A DNA stretch of 64,000 bases from Petrolisthes cinctipes (GCA_033782935.1 JAWQEG010001543.1:62001-126000), one strand, 5' to 3'; numbered from the stretch's first letter, positions 23,293 to 35,751 are shown. Numbers and translations are program-made. Notes: a model not told the origin generated them from the sequence alone.

Positions 23293-26200
23293 CTGCAGAC
23301 AGAGAGAGAAAGAGAGAGAGATAGAGAGATGCACGTACGTTAGGCTAAGAATACCATATGATTGAATGAATTATTGTACTAACTAAATAATTGACTGACT
23401 GATATTATTGAATGAAAAAGAGCATCGTACGTACAGTAAACATGTGGATTCCTGAAACGATATGTATATAATTAGTTGGGTAGTACTACACTTACCGGTA
23501 CCTGGAATTGGAGTGAGGATGGTGCAGCTGGGTGGTGTAATTCCCCTCCACAGTACATTCTTTGTACGGCTAAGGGAGAGGGGACGAGAGGGACAGGAGG
23601 GGTGTGTGGTTAGTCAATAAGTAGAAATTCTCTCTCTCTGTCTCTCTCTCTCTCAAATACCTTTCCTGTGCCCCATCTTTCTTCTTTTGCTGTTTGTAGA
23701 TCATTTGTATTTTTTTATTTTCCTTTGTGTTTGCTGTTCTTCCTCTATGTTTCCTTCCCTTTCAATTTACAATTAAGATCATTCTTCCCTAACACAAACT
23801 TCTTTACCTCTTTTCATTCATTCTTATACGTAACATGAATAAATCCACATTTACCAGAACAAAACACCTGAATTAGGAATTAAATGTAATGATTAGCTAC
23901 CGATTTAAAGGTTAATAAAAGAAGCTGTTATTCATAACAAATAAAATAACGAGTGAAAACAGAAGGCAAAGTGTGTGTGTGTGTGCAGGTATACTATATT
24001 AAGGTGTATTTGTGTATTGGCAGGTAAACTAATTATGTTTGTGTGTGTGTGTTACCTGGTGAGGCGAGGAGATGTGTGTCAGAGAGACAGTGCCGTGCTT
24101 CCCCGTTGTTAAGTCTAGGAGGGTCAGTGGTGGTGTGGTGCGCCAGACTCCTCTCACTACACATCAAGGCTAGATTCTGTCAGTAGTGGGTGGTTAGAAG
24201 GCAATGAGGAAGAGGAGGAGGGGTGCAATGTAGATTATCTTAGCCTAATATTTGTTGTAATTTTATACTAATATTTTTATTTGGAGTGCTATTAAATAAT
24301 TGCCCCCCAACCCCCTTGCACAGCATAAATGGGATCAGGTAGAGACTTTTTCTTTTTTTTTTTGCTTTATAATCTACATCTATATGTCTCTTTGTCCATT
24401 GGTTAGCATGCCTTCTTCTATTCTGGAAGATTCTGAGAAGAAGCGTTTCCTTGATCACATCCGTACAGTGACATTCCGTGAGGCTCGTAATGTGGGAGCA
24501 GCTTTTATCATCCGTTCTAGGGTTGTTCTGAGGCTTAAGCGAACCGAGGATTTTGTGTAAAGAAATTGGAGGAAAGCCATTGAAGACTGCGAGGCTGAGT
24601 TTCGCGGTGGCTAGCCTGAATGGTTGTCTCAGGAATCCAACAACATCTTCCTTGAAACTTCAAGACGCCGGAAGAAAGTTGCTCCAAAGTTGCTAAAGAA
24701 ATCCTTGTCCGTCGAAACAAATAGATCAATTGCCATGCTGTGTACCGGCTGAGGATTCAAGAAGGTTTAAAACCGTGGCATGAGTTAGCCAAACCTCGAA
24801 AGACGGAGCTGAACATCGAGGATTGTTATTGGTTTTGCAATTTCTTGTGTGAATGGTTTGAGGAGGATTTTCTGCACCTGGTGGTGAGTGACGAATTCTT
24901 CGATCATGGTTCTCAGAAACCAAATTCTCAAAATGACGTCATATGGTCGAAAACTCCTTTGATGAGATGAAGAGAGGTACCGTGAAGTCGTCAAGTCCCC
25001 AGACTGTGTTAATCATGTTTTCAGCAAGAAATTAATTTGGATCATCTAGCCACGCGAAAACAGCTGGGATGGGCCCTATTTTCCATCCGTGATTCTCTCT
25101 CAGCATGCGATTCCTGTCATGAAAGACCCTAACTGTGCTCTGGATGTGCAAGAGGCTACATTTCTTCACGACAAAGCGCCCTGCATCAAGGCCCTTGCAA
25201 CTCAACGCCTTTTCAAAGACAACAAGATCGGATTTTTTTTTTTTTGTGAGCACGTGGGTGTGATCATGAAGGATCGAGTGGAAGGTCTGATGCAGCAGGA
25301 GCCCATTAATCTCTGTTTTTCTCATGCCATTATGGAGGATAAAGTCAACGAAGTGCTTCAGAACATGAGTGACGACAACGCACTCTTCGAGTCGCTTCTA
25401 CGATCCTACCCAAGCTGAATTCAAGCTGTTCGTGCACATGAGGCGCATGGAGGAAACACAGCTTATTCAATTTTGTAAGCATAAACTCGCAAATAGAATC
25501 TCTAAACATTAATACCAATTTTATTAATGTATCGCTTCTAGTATAGCCTGAGCAAGGGGGCGGGGGGACCATCATTTAATAACACCCTCTACAAGTTTGT
25601 AAAATTGACTGTGGGCTGGTTAGCATGCTCTTCTTCGAGGAAAAGGCTCTTCATTATTCAATTCGTATTATTGTGCAATACGAATTGAACCTATTTTTCG
25701 AAGAAAACGTTTAATAATATGACTCACAAGTAACCTTTTGGAGGCAATAAATATTTAACCCACGTAGACTATACATATCTTTATATATAGGTACTTGTAT
25801 AGTTTATTCATTTGTATTATTTGGATGGCTGAAGTTCACAGCACACGTGACTCTAATCGTACCGTACGTTAGCATTTGGGATATCAGTTCTTTGCGAAGA
25901 AATTTTAGTCGTTTTATTTTCATGGTGCCTAGGGTATTGTGAGTGTCCAGTTCATTGATGTAATTAATAAAACTGAAAAAAAAAAATATATGTCTTAGCA
26001 GAGAAAACTTTATAAAACCGAACTGTAACAAAAATCTTTAACCGAGAATATGAAAAAATGAAATAATAGTTGAAAAGTACAGAAAATTCCAATTTAGTTT
26101 AAACATTTGCAAAACATTAGTGGGTTGAAGGGTTTAAGATCAATTTCCGTAAAGTACCTGCACTGGTTATCTTCCTCGTGTGCATACGTAACTGTATAGG

Positions 26201-28767
26201 AGAGTATTTTTAATTAAGCAGATATGAATGACGTAATGGACTTGGAAAATGGAGGACATGGATGAACGAATGGAAAGTTTATTTTTGTAAAGCATTTCTC
26301 ATAAATGGACCCCAGAGCTCTGACTTCCCATTTTGATATACTCTAAATTTTGGCACAGGTTGGAGGGGGAAAAGATTGCCAGCACAACACACTAGAATCC
26401 AACCAATACCTTCATGAGGGGCGAGAGTCTCCCAGTTTTGGTGGGCTTTGGCATGACGTCAGCGCGGGTGTTGTTGTCAGTGTGGAGTGGCGGGTTGTCT
26501 GACGTAGGAGGAGCTGTTGGTGGTGAGTCTTTGTTGTTGTTGTTTTGGGTGGATGGCTGCTGCAGGGTGTCGGGGTAGAACTTGTGCATTACGTCTACCA
26601 TCATGTACGATACCTGCTGAAGTCACAGGAGGAGATACAGAAAGAGAAATAAAAATATAAAACGGAGATAGATAATATTATTATGGGACAACCACGGTCT
26701 CTATCTCGACCGTGGGGACAACCAAAAGACAACGATCCATGTTCACGCAGCCATACAATAACTAGATTTGCTTAATCATCCTACTACCTACTATCACAAA
26801 ATAATAATAATAATAATAATAAATGAATAAATATGAATATAATAAGAAATACATAAATGAAATAATAAAAACAAATATGAAATGATGTTTCCGGTGACTG
26901 ACCTCCAAGTGACGATCTAGGAAATCTATGGTGTCAAAGTCATCGTCATCGTCACCAAATGGGTTAAGGAGGGACTCGGCCACCTTGAGCCAACCCATGT
27001 AGAAGACGAACTGGAGGAAGGTGAAGATGGGCACGTAGAAGTCCACCTCGTGACTATCGTAACCTTGCTCGGGGTCCAGGAACTGTCGGCCCACGATAGC
27101 GAAGCCGAAGTAAGAGTATGTGGCCAATGTTACCACCTGCAGAAGGAAAGCCGAAGTAAGAGTAGGTGGCCAATGTTACCACCTGCAAAAGGAAAGCCGA
27201 AGTAAGAGTAGGTGGCCAATGTTACCACCTGCAGAAGGAACACCGAAGTAAGAGTAGGTGGCCAATGTTACCACCTGCAGAAGGAACACCGAAGTAAGAG
27301 TAGGTGGCCAATGTTACCACCTGCAGAAGGGAAGCCGAAGTAAGAGTATGTGGACAGTGTTACCACCAGCAGAAGGGAAAATGAAATAAGAGACATATAC
27401 GCACGGGTGTAAAAATATATGATCAGTTATTTTATTTTAGTTAAGGGGAGAACCTCTCTTTGGTAAGTTGGAGGGGTACTGATCCCTCCAAAGAACTCGT
27501 TTGTTACGAAACGAATGCACTATTAGTAACAATGAGGGGATTTAATTGTTTTTTCGTAGCCCTCAAATTTACAAAAAGATGTTCTCCCCATCATAGTAAA
27601 CATCAACAATCGATGTCTATAACCTTTTGTTGTGTAACTCCTAATTAACCATGGGAGATGTGTATAGTTATGGTGTGAGTGAATTGATCGATTGATTGAT
27701 ATTTGGAGCCGCAACAGCGAGGTCAAATTGCGTGCGTGTGTGTGGACCTCTTTGTGCGTGTGTAGGTGGACCTGTGTGCACTAGAAGAACGCTGTGAGTG
27801 TGTGTATGTGTGTTTGTACAGTAAACACCAACGAAGAAATACAGGCATTTGCTGGATGACTGCCCCCCCCCCTCTCCCCTACGTACTTGCTTATCACATC
27901 AGTCTACGGTTTCATCTCACCACGTTTTTCTACATAAAAACAATACTAATATTATTGCTTTACATTTATAAGTTTACAATCATCATCTTTTATAAAATTT
28001 GATAGTGAGGTGATTGTGTGTACATATTGTCTACCTGTGTGTTAGCCTAGTCTTTTATAAGAATAGATGGTGAGATGCTTGTGTGTGTACAGTGCATGGT
28101 GTGTCTATATAGAGGCCTACACGCGTGTACAAGTTAATTTACACTCATCATACATTGGTTAGACTTTAGGTTAGCCAGGCCCTAGTCTTTTATAATACTA
28201 GATAGTGAGAGGCCTGTGTGTGTACATAACGTGGTGGTATGTATAGAGACCTGTGTGTACACCAGAGGGACACTCATGGTGTGATACTCTTGCAGTTTGC
28301 CCACATTGTAGCGTAGGTTAGTGATCTCGTTGATAACCGCCTTCTGACCATGATCGTCCGGGCAGCGTCCTTCCCGCCTTGCTGTCCGCACCAGCAGCGT
28401 CGCCCACACCAACGGCAACCAGATCTTGTGGTGTTGTGAGTGACCATCTAACATCTCAAACACCTTACGTTCACTTGACGTCATGTACCCTGTGGTGCAG
28501 GAGTTACAGGAATATCATTGAATTGCAATTACAGGAATTAAAGTTTGCAAGAGACAGGATTATGATTATAATGCTTGGTATAATTACAGAATATTACATG
28601 ATCAAGTGGATTGACAGACGAGTTTCTAATCACCTTATCACTCCAATAATTTCTAACACTCGACGTTATCTCTGTTTTTAGTCTACACACACACACTACT
28701 ACTACTATTACTATTTTATAGTACTATTACTCCCCAAGCGTCCTCTTCTCTCAAACTGTTAGCTGCT

Positions 28768-28817
<50 letters not shown>

Positions 28818-31800
28818 TACTACTACTTAACTACTATTATTACCCAAACGCCCTCTCATATCTCAAATTGTTGACTGCTGTTGGTCCATCTACCCCCCCC
28901 CCCTCTCTCAAAACTGACCTTGATCGATGAGGTGCTGGTATGAAGCGAAGCGACGTGTGACCCTGGGTGATATGTTTGCAAAGGCGAGGGCGAAGGAAAG
29001 GTTGATGTAACGGGCGAAGGAACGTCTTAGCTGTCTACCTCGCTCGTCCTGTCACACACACAAGGTATTTACATATACACACGATATTTGCACATACATA
29101 CGATATTTGCACATACACACACACACGATATTTACACATACATTCACACACACGATATTCGCACATATACATACATTCACATACACGATATTCGCACATA
29201 TACATACATTTTACATACCCTCATATGCACACACATAGAAGTACATGCCCACCATATGTACAAATGGAGGAAATGAGTGAATTAATTATTATTGTTATCA
29301 TTATTATTATTAATATTATCATTATATCAAATATAGGACAAGAAATATACTTATTCTCTTCAATCGTATCTGTCCTTCTCATCCACAGTTTTCTATCACA
29401 CTAATTTTTGTTTGTCTATCAGCCTAAGTCTTTTATTCTCTTTTAACTATCAATTCATCTATACAAATCTCTATATTAACTCTCTCTCTCTCATTGTACA
29501 GTAAAAGATGATGTCACACTAGCACTTTTCCGTCGATTTAAACGATTTCCGTGGAATTTTACAATTATAGTTGCGTCAAATTCTGTCAACTTGGTGAGTT
29601 GTCAACAGAACGTTTGCGAAGACAAAGTCGACGATGAAGACGGTCTTCGATACACAACCTATAGTAATTATTATGCAATTCTTTTAAAAATATAATTTTG
29701 TCAGAAAGTATAATTGAAATATATTTATTGCATATAAATAATTAAGGACTGAGATGCCCAAGTGATTGTAGTTATTTTTTCTTTTGATATAGAACATGCA
29801 CCTCTAGTACCTCTCTTGTTTTAAATGTTTGTTTACATCTTCGGAAGTTCGGAGGCCCGGAGAATCTATGTGCTCCCAGCCATCATTACCGAACCCATCT
29901 CCGTTTTTTAGCTCGCTTGTGGCGTTTATAGGTGAGTATTATTAGCATTACCAGCAGCTTCATACCACAGAATCCTTTTTCTGGTGTCGGCGCCATGTTT
30001 GTTTACATATTCACTACTGCCTGCTGAGCCTGAGTTTACAAACGTTATGCGTTGGACTGTTTGTGTGTGACGTGTGGCAGGATGTCTAATAATGATCAAT
30101 CTATACATACAAGTCTTTCTCTCTCTCTCTCTCACCAGCCCCTCTATGTAAGCCGAAGCCAGAATGCAGATGGTGTCCGGCCAAGGGATGAGCATATACT
30201 GTTCCCACCAGCGCTGTACCACGATGCTCACGTAGAAACCCAGCACGAAGGAGATGGGAAACACGTTTCGGAAGTACTCACACGACATGGCTATCTTCTC
30301 AAACAGTCTGTATGGTAAGGTTAGACGGGGGGGAAATGATTAAGGGGGTCTTATCCTGTTGGGGCGGGGCGGGGAAGCAGAAATAATGGGAGAGAATACT
30401 TTTGGTATATTGGAGTGCCTTGATTCCTCCTAATCATGCTAGGAAACAATTAATAACAGGTTGACAAAATTTAATTGTGGCCTGTTGCTTGGAATAGTTT
30501 GGAGGAATCAATTGTTCCAGATTTACCAACACTGCTTCCCCCTTTAATTAAGGTATGGGTGGATGGATGAGTGTATAAGTTGTAGGTAGATTAATTATGC
30601 CGGGTGGGTAGCTGGACAGGTAGATGGGGGGGGGGGGAGTAATGAAGGTGTGAATAAGAGTATAATGATGGTAGATATTTTATTGGATGGGTGGATTTAA
30701 AGATGGTTAATTGGATGGATGAACAGGGATAGTATATGATTAGACTGATAGACACGTAGGGAAACTTAATAGATAAATAAATAGAGAAAATACAATATTA
30801 TCTCACAGAACAGAACGAGTAGTACAGTAATCAGGATATCTTAGCTATACAGGGCTGTGTGTACTGACCTCCTTTCATTATCGTGGAGGGCGAACCTGTA
30901 AATTGCCGAAACGATAAAGTACAGAGTGAAATAAACACAGAGGTCGGGCCACAGCAGCTTAAACACACTCCCGCGCCATCTGTCGGCAAGAAAAAGTGTT
31001 AATAATTGTGTGGGCGAAATAAAAATTGAATAGTTTTGTTGTTGTGATGCGGACTTGGGATATTTTAATTAATAGTATTGTTGTGGCTATGTGCGCGCGT
31101 ATTGGCAAATATTGAAAGAATTACCGTTATTGCGTACGGTTTTAGACTATTCTAACACTATTTTCTTCTATGGCATTTCCTCTGCAAATGCCCCATTTCC
31201 AAGATAGAGCATATTCAAATAGGGCATTTTGAAATTAGCCTGACCTTACCTAACCTAGACCGCATCAGTCTACCGGGACCTAACCTGGGCAAACTACCGG
31301 GATCTAACCTGGGCAAACTACCAGAAAATAACCGTGGTAAAGTACAGGAAATTACCGGGGCAAAATACTGGGACGTAGCTGGATCTGGCAACACTGCTAC
31401 AAAACGGTAATTCTTTCAATAAATACCGTCGTGGTAAGGTTCATGTACGTACAGTATATTATAATTTTCTTGGTATTCAGTCATTTTTAACGATCACACT
31501 GATATATATATAGCAGAGAAAGGAAGGGCGACGTTTAATTATTGTATATACTGTAATGTTAACTAAAAATAATAAGTACAGTATGCTACAACAACAACCA
31601 ACAACTATTACAATAATGAGACTCAAACCATATACCACAGTAATCAACCAAAATAAATCAAGCATACAAAAACAACTACCACAAGAAAAATGAAATGCTA
31701 CAACTATAAACAAAAGAAACAAGATATAAAACAAAAACAAAATACAAAAACAAGAACAACATGCAGCAACGACAAAAATGAGTACAAAAACAATAGAAAC

Positions 31801-31947
31801 ACAAAGGGATCGTAAAAAACACAACAACCATTTGACAACCACAACAGCTATTACAACATCAACATAACAACTTTCACACCTGAGGAGAAGTCTGGAGAAC
31901 CCGCAGAAGCCGGTGTTGGTGACCTTCGTGGTGTATGTGACGGTCAT
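22761..31947 (-). CDS. Bestrophin calcium-activated chloride channel
   Basis: Seven minus-strand exons with GT-AG junctions and matching phases encode 386 residues of the bestrophin core: 31947-31880, 30979-30869, 30307-30136, 29048-28919, 28489-28251, 27136-26903 and 26613-26410. Bestrophins are pentameric plasma-membrane anion channels opened by cytosolic calcium. Visible marks are the start MTVTYTTKV, the TM2/neck segment [69 protein letters not shown] and the acidic calcium clasp [11 protein letters not shown]. The tail after PLMK is divergent. Two further exons probably belong to it: 23569-23496 and 23292-22761, which join in phase; a third candidate ends at 24056. The link from 26410 to them is unresolved. 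Oddities: the neck residue equal to human I76 is Phe; exon 6 is preceded by tandem copies of its own splice acceptor. The paralogue (BEST1-4 type) is not assigned. Confidence 0.94.
22800..23085. repeat. Minisatellite, 30-33-bp GGCGGGAA-type units
   Basis: Imperfect units around GGCGGGAAGACTGGTCGGGT plus an AGTCGTTGG word repeat about eight times. Unit lengths are mostly multiples of three, so several frames stay open on both strands. Confidence 0.75.
24408..25470 (+). pseudogene. Decayed mariner-like transposase
   Basis: Broken frames on the plus strand, opposite to the host bestrophin gene, carry the order of a mariner/Tc1-type transposase. An N-terminal part has [20 protein letters not shown] (about 24,446-24,505). 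Then come [16 protein letters not shown] with the first catalytic Asp (about 24,855-24,903), [18 protein letters not shown] with the second (about 25,150-25,205) and [11 protein letters not shown] (about 25,260). Stops and frameshifts interrupt it. At 25,232-25,244 a run of T replaces the block that should carry the third acidic residue (SPDLN in relatives), so the copy cannot be catalytic. It sits between bestrophin exon 7 and the tail exons. I did not identify its terminal inverted repeats. Confidence 0.78.
27103..27375 (-). repeat. 46-bp tandem array spanning a bestrophin 3' splice site
   Basis: A 46-bp unit made of the first 34 bases of bestrophin exon 6 plus the adjoining acceptor (minus strand TTCCTTCTGCAG|GTGGTAACATTG) is repeated about six times. 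The true exon boundary is at 27,136. Upstream copies have their acceptor junction near 27,182, 27,228, 27,274 and 27,320; all retain YAG|GTGG. The outermost unit (about 27,366) has lost the AG. Confidence 0.9.
27436..27596. mobile_element. Palindromic MITE, 'GGAGGAATCA' family, diverged
   Basis: Begins GTTAAGGGGAGAACCTCTCT and ends AAAAGATGTTCTCCCC, with GGAGGGGTACTGATCCCTCC in one arm. It lies in a bestrophin intron. Confidence 0.6.
28764..28815. repeat. (TC)n microsatellite
   Basis: An almost pure TC run of about 45 bp in the bestrophin intron between exons 4 and 5. Confidence 0.95.
29050..29225. repeat. ACACACGATATT(C/T)GCACATA tandem repeat
   Basis: Irregular repeats of CACACGATATTYGCACATA with CATACATTCA insertions, in the bestrophin intron between exons 3 and 4. 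Confidence 0.7.
30382..30555. mobile_element. Palindromic MITE, 'GGAGGAATCA' family
   Basis: Well-preserved arms: CTTTTGGTATATTGGAGTGC then CTTGATTCCTCC, and GTTGCTTGGAATAGTTTGG then AGGAATCAATTGTTCCAG, closing in CCCCCTTTAATTAA. It is in the bestrophin intron between exons 2 and 3. Confidence 0.75.
31104..31427 (-). mobile_element. TTAGG-MITE copy G
   Basis: Starts GGCAAATATTGAAAGAATTA and ends CGGTAATTCTTTCAATAAAT plus ACC. It lies in the first bestrophin intron. About 324 bp long and complete at both ends, with part of the segment after the left TIR missing. Confidence 0.88.
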
Positions 31948-33880
31948 GGTGGAGAAAGGAGGGGAAAAGAAGACTGTGTTCGGCCAGATATATCTTCTTT
32001 ATACCATAAGGGAGAAACTATGAGATGGAAAGAAGGGAAAGCAATCAAGATGGAAAGAAAGTATATGTCTAGAGAGAGAGGCTATGCTAGGCCAGAAAGA
32101 TCTACCTTATAATATTGTTACAAGAGAGAGAGAAGGCTAAAAGACTTTAATAATACCACAAAGGTGACAAGAGGAAGGAGAGCAAACACGAAGGAAAAAA
32201 ATAAAATAAAAGGAAGAACAGTTGACGAGAAAGCGAGAGGTGGGCGACGTTAGGCTACTCTTCTTGCTAGTCAGGCTTAGGCTATTGGAAAATACTGTAC
32301 TGGTGTAGTTTGTCCTTGTCACATTAGGCTACTGTGGGCAACTGAAGAAAAGGTGGAAACGAAGCAGCAGCAGATGTTTGTTGTTGTTGTGGTTCTTGAT
32401 CCTGGTGTTCGTTTTGTTATTTTGATAGTTATTGCTGCTGTTGTTATTGTTGTAGGGTCTGAAGTCTGTGTGGGAGAAGAAAGATACCAGATATTGTTGT
32501 AATTGTCGTTGGTGCAGTGGAAGGGATATAGCCTATTATTGGTTGATGCTGTTGTCAGTAGTTGTAGAATATGTTATATAGTGTTGTTTCTGCTATTGGT
32601 GGTAGCAAGTAGTGTATGATTCTGTTATTGTTGCGGTTGTTTGTGGTGGTGGCTGGCGAGTCTTGATATAATATGTATGAGAATGCAATCCATCTATATG
32701 TCCAATTCCTCATCTGACTATGGAACATATTCCAAAATCTGGTGATCTTAAAATATTTTCACAAGGACTTAAAGAAAGACTTTTCTCTAATATAAAATAT
32801 AAGAAATCTTACAATATATCAATTATAATTGAACGAATTCTCAAGCTATATTTTGAGTAGTCTAAAATTAATACATAAAATGCCATAAATTCCTTTAATA
32901 TAGCATTCATATAATTTACATCCATTTTCCTCCAAAGAAATATATTGTATCATGAAAATTAGGTAAGAGTGGCCCATCAATGTTATATAAATCTATTAGT
33001 AACCACCTAATATTATTACAAACAGTACACAAGTTCCAAATGCTGGCCAAATTATAGGAAGACATTTACCCCAGACTTAAAACTTATAGAAGTCAATGAT
33101 ATGTAAGCACAGGACTGGAGATGGAGTGTGGCGAGTAAAATAGCCGGTGTGTGTGTGTGTTTTAAACTCGTTGTAACTAACCGACCTGGCTGGAAAACAA
33201 CCTGGAAAATTCATGGAGGTGAAAATTTCTGCTACAAAATATGCAAAGAAAGTAATAGGGGGCGAGAAATATACAATTAATTGTTTAAAAAATGATATAT
33301 AAGCATACATATAACATTGCAGTTCAGAGAGTGGGGCGGAGAATTAATGGGACATTTGTACTGCACTATGCAAATTGACGCCAGATATAACGTATGTATA
33401 AGGAGAGAAGCCCAAAACATGAAACAGATTGCTAAATCAGATATGGTATGTGAATATTGGTTTAGGATTATCGTCACCACTATTGCATTATTATTATTGT
33501 TATTATTATTATTATTATTATTATATGAAAACAAATGTGAAAAATGAAAGGAGTACGTGGTGATATTGACTGAAAGTAGAGTCAGAGGAGTGAAAGAAAA
33601 ACGACTGAAAGGAAGGAAGATAATAAACATACAAACAATCAAGAAGGCATGCAAGCACAGACCGAGTGTGAGTGAGCGTGTTTGTAGGGTTTCTCACTCA
33701 CACTCATGATGCTGCCTGTGTGTATGTGTATGTGTACTTTACGAACATTGGTATGTATGAGTCATTTGTACAGGAAGGGGATAGGCATATTTCCATATCA
33801 TTCACATTAATTTGTTTCTGGGTGCAACATTTTGTACTAGTGTTGGGATGGGTGTTGTTTGTGCACGGTTAACACACACA
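31948..33880. other. Upstream of the bestrophin start; AT-rich, no gene seen
   Basis: Any bestrophin 5' UTR exon or promoter should lie here or further right. Between 32,350 and 32,660 there are runs of GTTGTT and TATTGTTGT; an (ATT)n run lies at about 33,485-33,523. No conserved coding frame is apparent. Confidence 0.4.
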
Positions 33881-33884
33881 CACA

Positions 33885-34560
33885 GGAGTGAAAAGAAAAC
33901 TATTGAAATGGATGGAAAATTTCCTAGTAGGAAGTAAAATGAGAACAGTACGAAGAGGGAACTATTCTCCGTGGTTGAACATCACAAGTGGATTTTCTCA
34001 GGGCTCAGTATTGGCACCAATAATGTTCTTAATCTATATAAATGATATATGGTAGAAGTAAATGTTACAGATGGCACTTAGAATATATAAATATGTTTGT
34101 TAATAATGCAAAAGTATAAAGAACAATTAAAAATTAAGATTGCTGAAAAAGTTACAAGAAAACTTGGACAAAATGGTTGACTGGAGTAATAAATGGTAGG
34201 TGGAGTTTAATGTAAGTAAGTGTCATGTTATTAAATTTGGAAGAAGTGAGAGAAGACCAAGTTGGCAGTACAAGCTTGGAAATAAAATATTAAATGAAGT
34301 AGAGAAAGACAAAAATTAGGGGTAACGATAAATATGAAATTGACACCAGATGATCATATAAATGAAAAAAGGAAAAACATGTATACATTGTTAGCAAATT
34401 TGAGAGTGGCCTTCACTTATTTAGACGAAGAAATTGTCAAGAAAAAATTCACATCCTTTATAAGGCTACCTGTAATAAAATCGTCTCAAGTGGACCAAAA
34501 TACAATGCACTCCATCAGTAGCGAGAAAGAAATTATATATACTGTATACAAGGGTCAGAA
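33885..34560 (+). pseudogene. Decayed non-LTR reverse transcriptase fragment
   Basis: Plus-strand fragments in several frames match a CR1/Jockey-type reverse transcriptase. QGSVLAPIMFLIYINDI (about 33,997-34,050) is the block before the catalytic FADD motif. KWxVEFNVSKCHVIKFG and WQYKLGNKILNEVEKDK lie at about 34,195-34,315. The catalytic Asp-Asp block is not readable. Many stops; both ends are missing, and the right end runs into a long (TC)n array. The element is dead. Confidence 0.75.
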
Positions 34561-34582
34561 TCCACTCGCTAATTATTGATTT

Positions 34583-34583
<1 letters not shown>

Positions 34584-34638
<55 letters not shown>
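34584..34638. repeat. (TC)n microsatellite
   Basis: A nearly perfect TC run of about 54 bp following the decayed RT fragment. Confidence 0.95.
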
Positions 34639-34642
<4 letters not shown>

Positions 34643-34830
34643 AATTATTCATCAGTCACTCGTGCACTTCCGACTCAAATGTGCGTCACTTGACTCGTTT
34701 GTTTGTCTGTGTTGCGTGTACCCTTATACGTGACGCAGTGTAAAGTCACGCCCAATATTACTGCAACAATTACGAGTGAGTGAACTAGTCCAAAAAACGT
34801 ACAAGATTCGAAACACATCACTACCACCGG

Positions 34831-34861
<31 letters not shown>

Positions 34862-35587
34862 CAACATTTTACAAACAAACAACAACACTTCTGCCCTTTC
34901 CCGAAACACACTACCATTATACAAACATCAACATCATTATACAAACAAACAACAACACTCCTACCCTTTCCCGCCATCCAAGTTCTTCCTCATTCAGGCG
35001 GTACTGTGACGTCACGAGCGCGGGAACCAATCAAGGTTCGTTTCGTGGCTGATTCTCACATCAGGTACTGTAGCCTATTATGTGAAGTTTAACTCAAAAT
35101 TACTTCCTTACGCTTTCCTTGTGTCAGCTATTTATATATTTTCCCAGGTTAAATAAACTCGCACGGGAAGTATACATAAAAATTATTAACTATTTAATAA
35201 TGTAGATATATGTATGTGTGCTTTTTTTTATACATGTCTATTCAAATATGACAAAAATGGCGCAAGTAGGCTATATTTTATAAGACACAAGGCATCTTTT
35301 TAAATGGATTTGAGACTTATATATTTATACTGTACTCATTATAAATCCATTACTCAATTCACCAACAATTAACTATACACACACTTTTCCAACCAACCTT
35401 TTTCCTTTCCTTTATACATTTGCTAGAAATAAATGAAATAAAAAACCAGCGCAACATCTGCCTCCTAGACTTATGAAATCGTACTGATCTTGACCGTAGA
35501 ATTACACACACACACACACACACAGCTGATACTGGAACCCAAACTATTTTTTTGTTCCATTGTTTATAAGTTGGAGATAGATAGGTA
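34639..35587. other. AT-rich DNA with AAC-rich tract, no gene seen
   Basis: An (AAC)n-rich segment lies at about 34,835-34,965. An (AC)n run lies at about 35,503-35,524. Open frames here are low-complexity. Confidence 0.5.
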
Positions 35588-35751
35588 CAGTCACGAGCAC
35601 TAATAATAAGTATACAGCTTTGGTTGAAACTTTGAACAATCCAATTCACCAACGAAGAAATTCCAATGGAGATCTTATTGTGCATTATTAATTTACTGTC
35701 TCTAGGTATTCGAAGCACACCTGGATACTTATATATTAGTGCTCGTCACTG
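35588..35751. mobile_element. 164-bp MITE sharing ends with the 53.8-kb Tc1-like element
   Basis: Ends CAGTCACGAGCACTAATAAT and ATATTAGTGCTCGTCACTG are inverted repeats flanked by TA at 35,586-35,587 and 35,752-35,753. The CA(G/C)TCACGAGCACTAAT terminus is the same as that of the 2.1-kb element at 53,815-55,952, so this looks like a deletion derivative of that family. Confidence 0.78.

Noticed and set aside
31477..31947. 156-codon minus-strand frame starting at the bestrophin ATG
   Set aside because: Only the first 22 codons are bestrophin; after the donor at 31,879 the frame runs through intron DNA rich in V, C and F codons.
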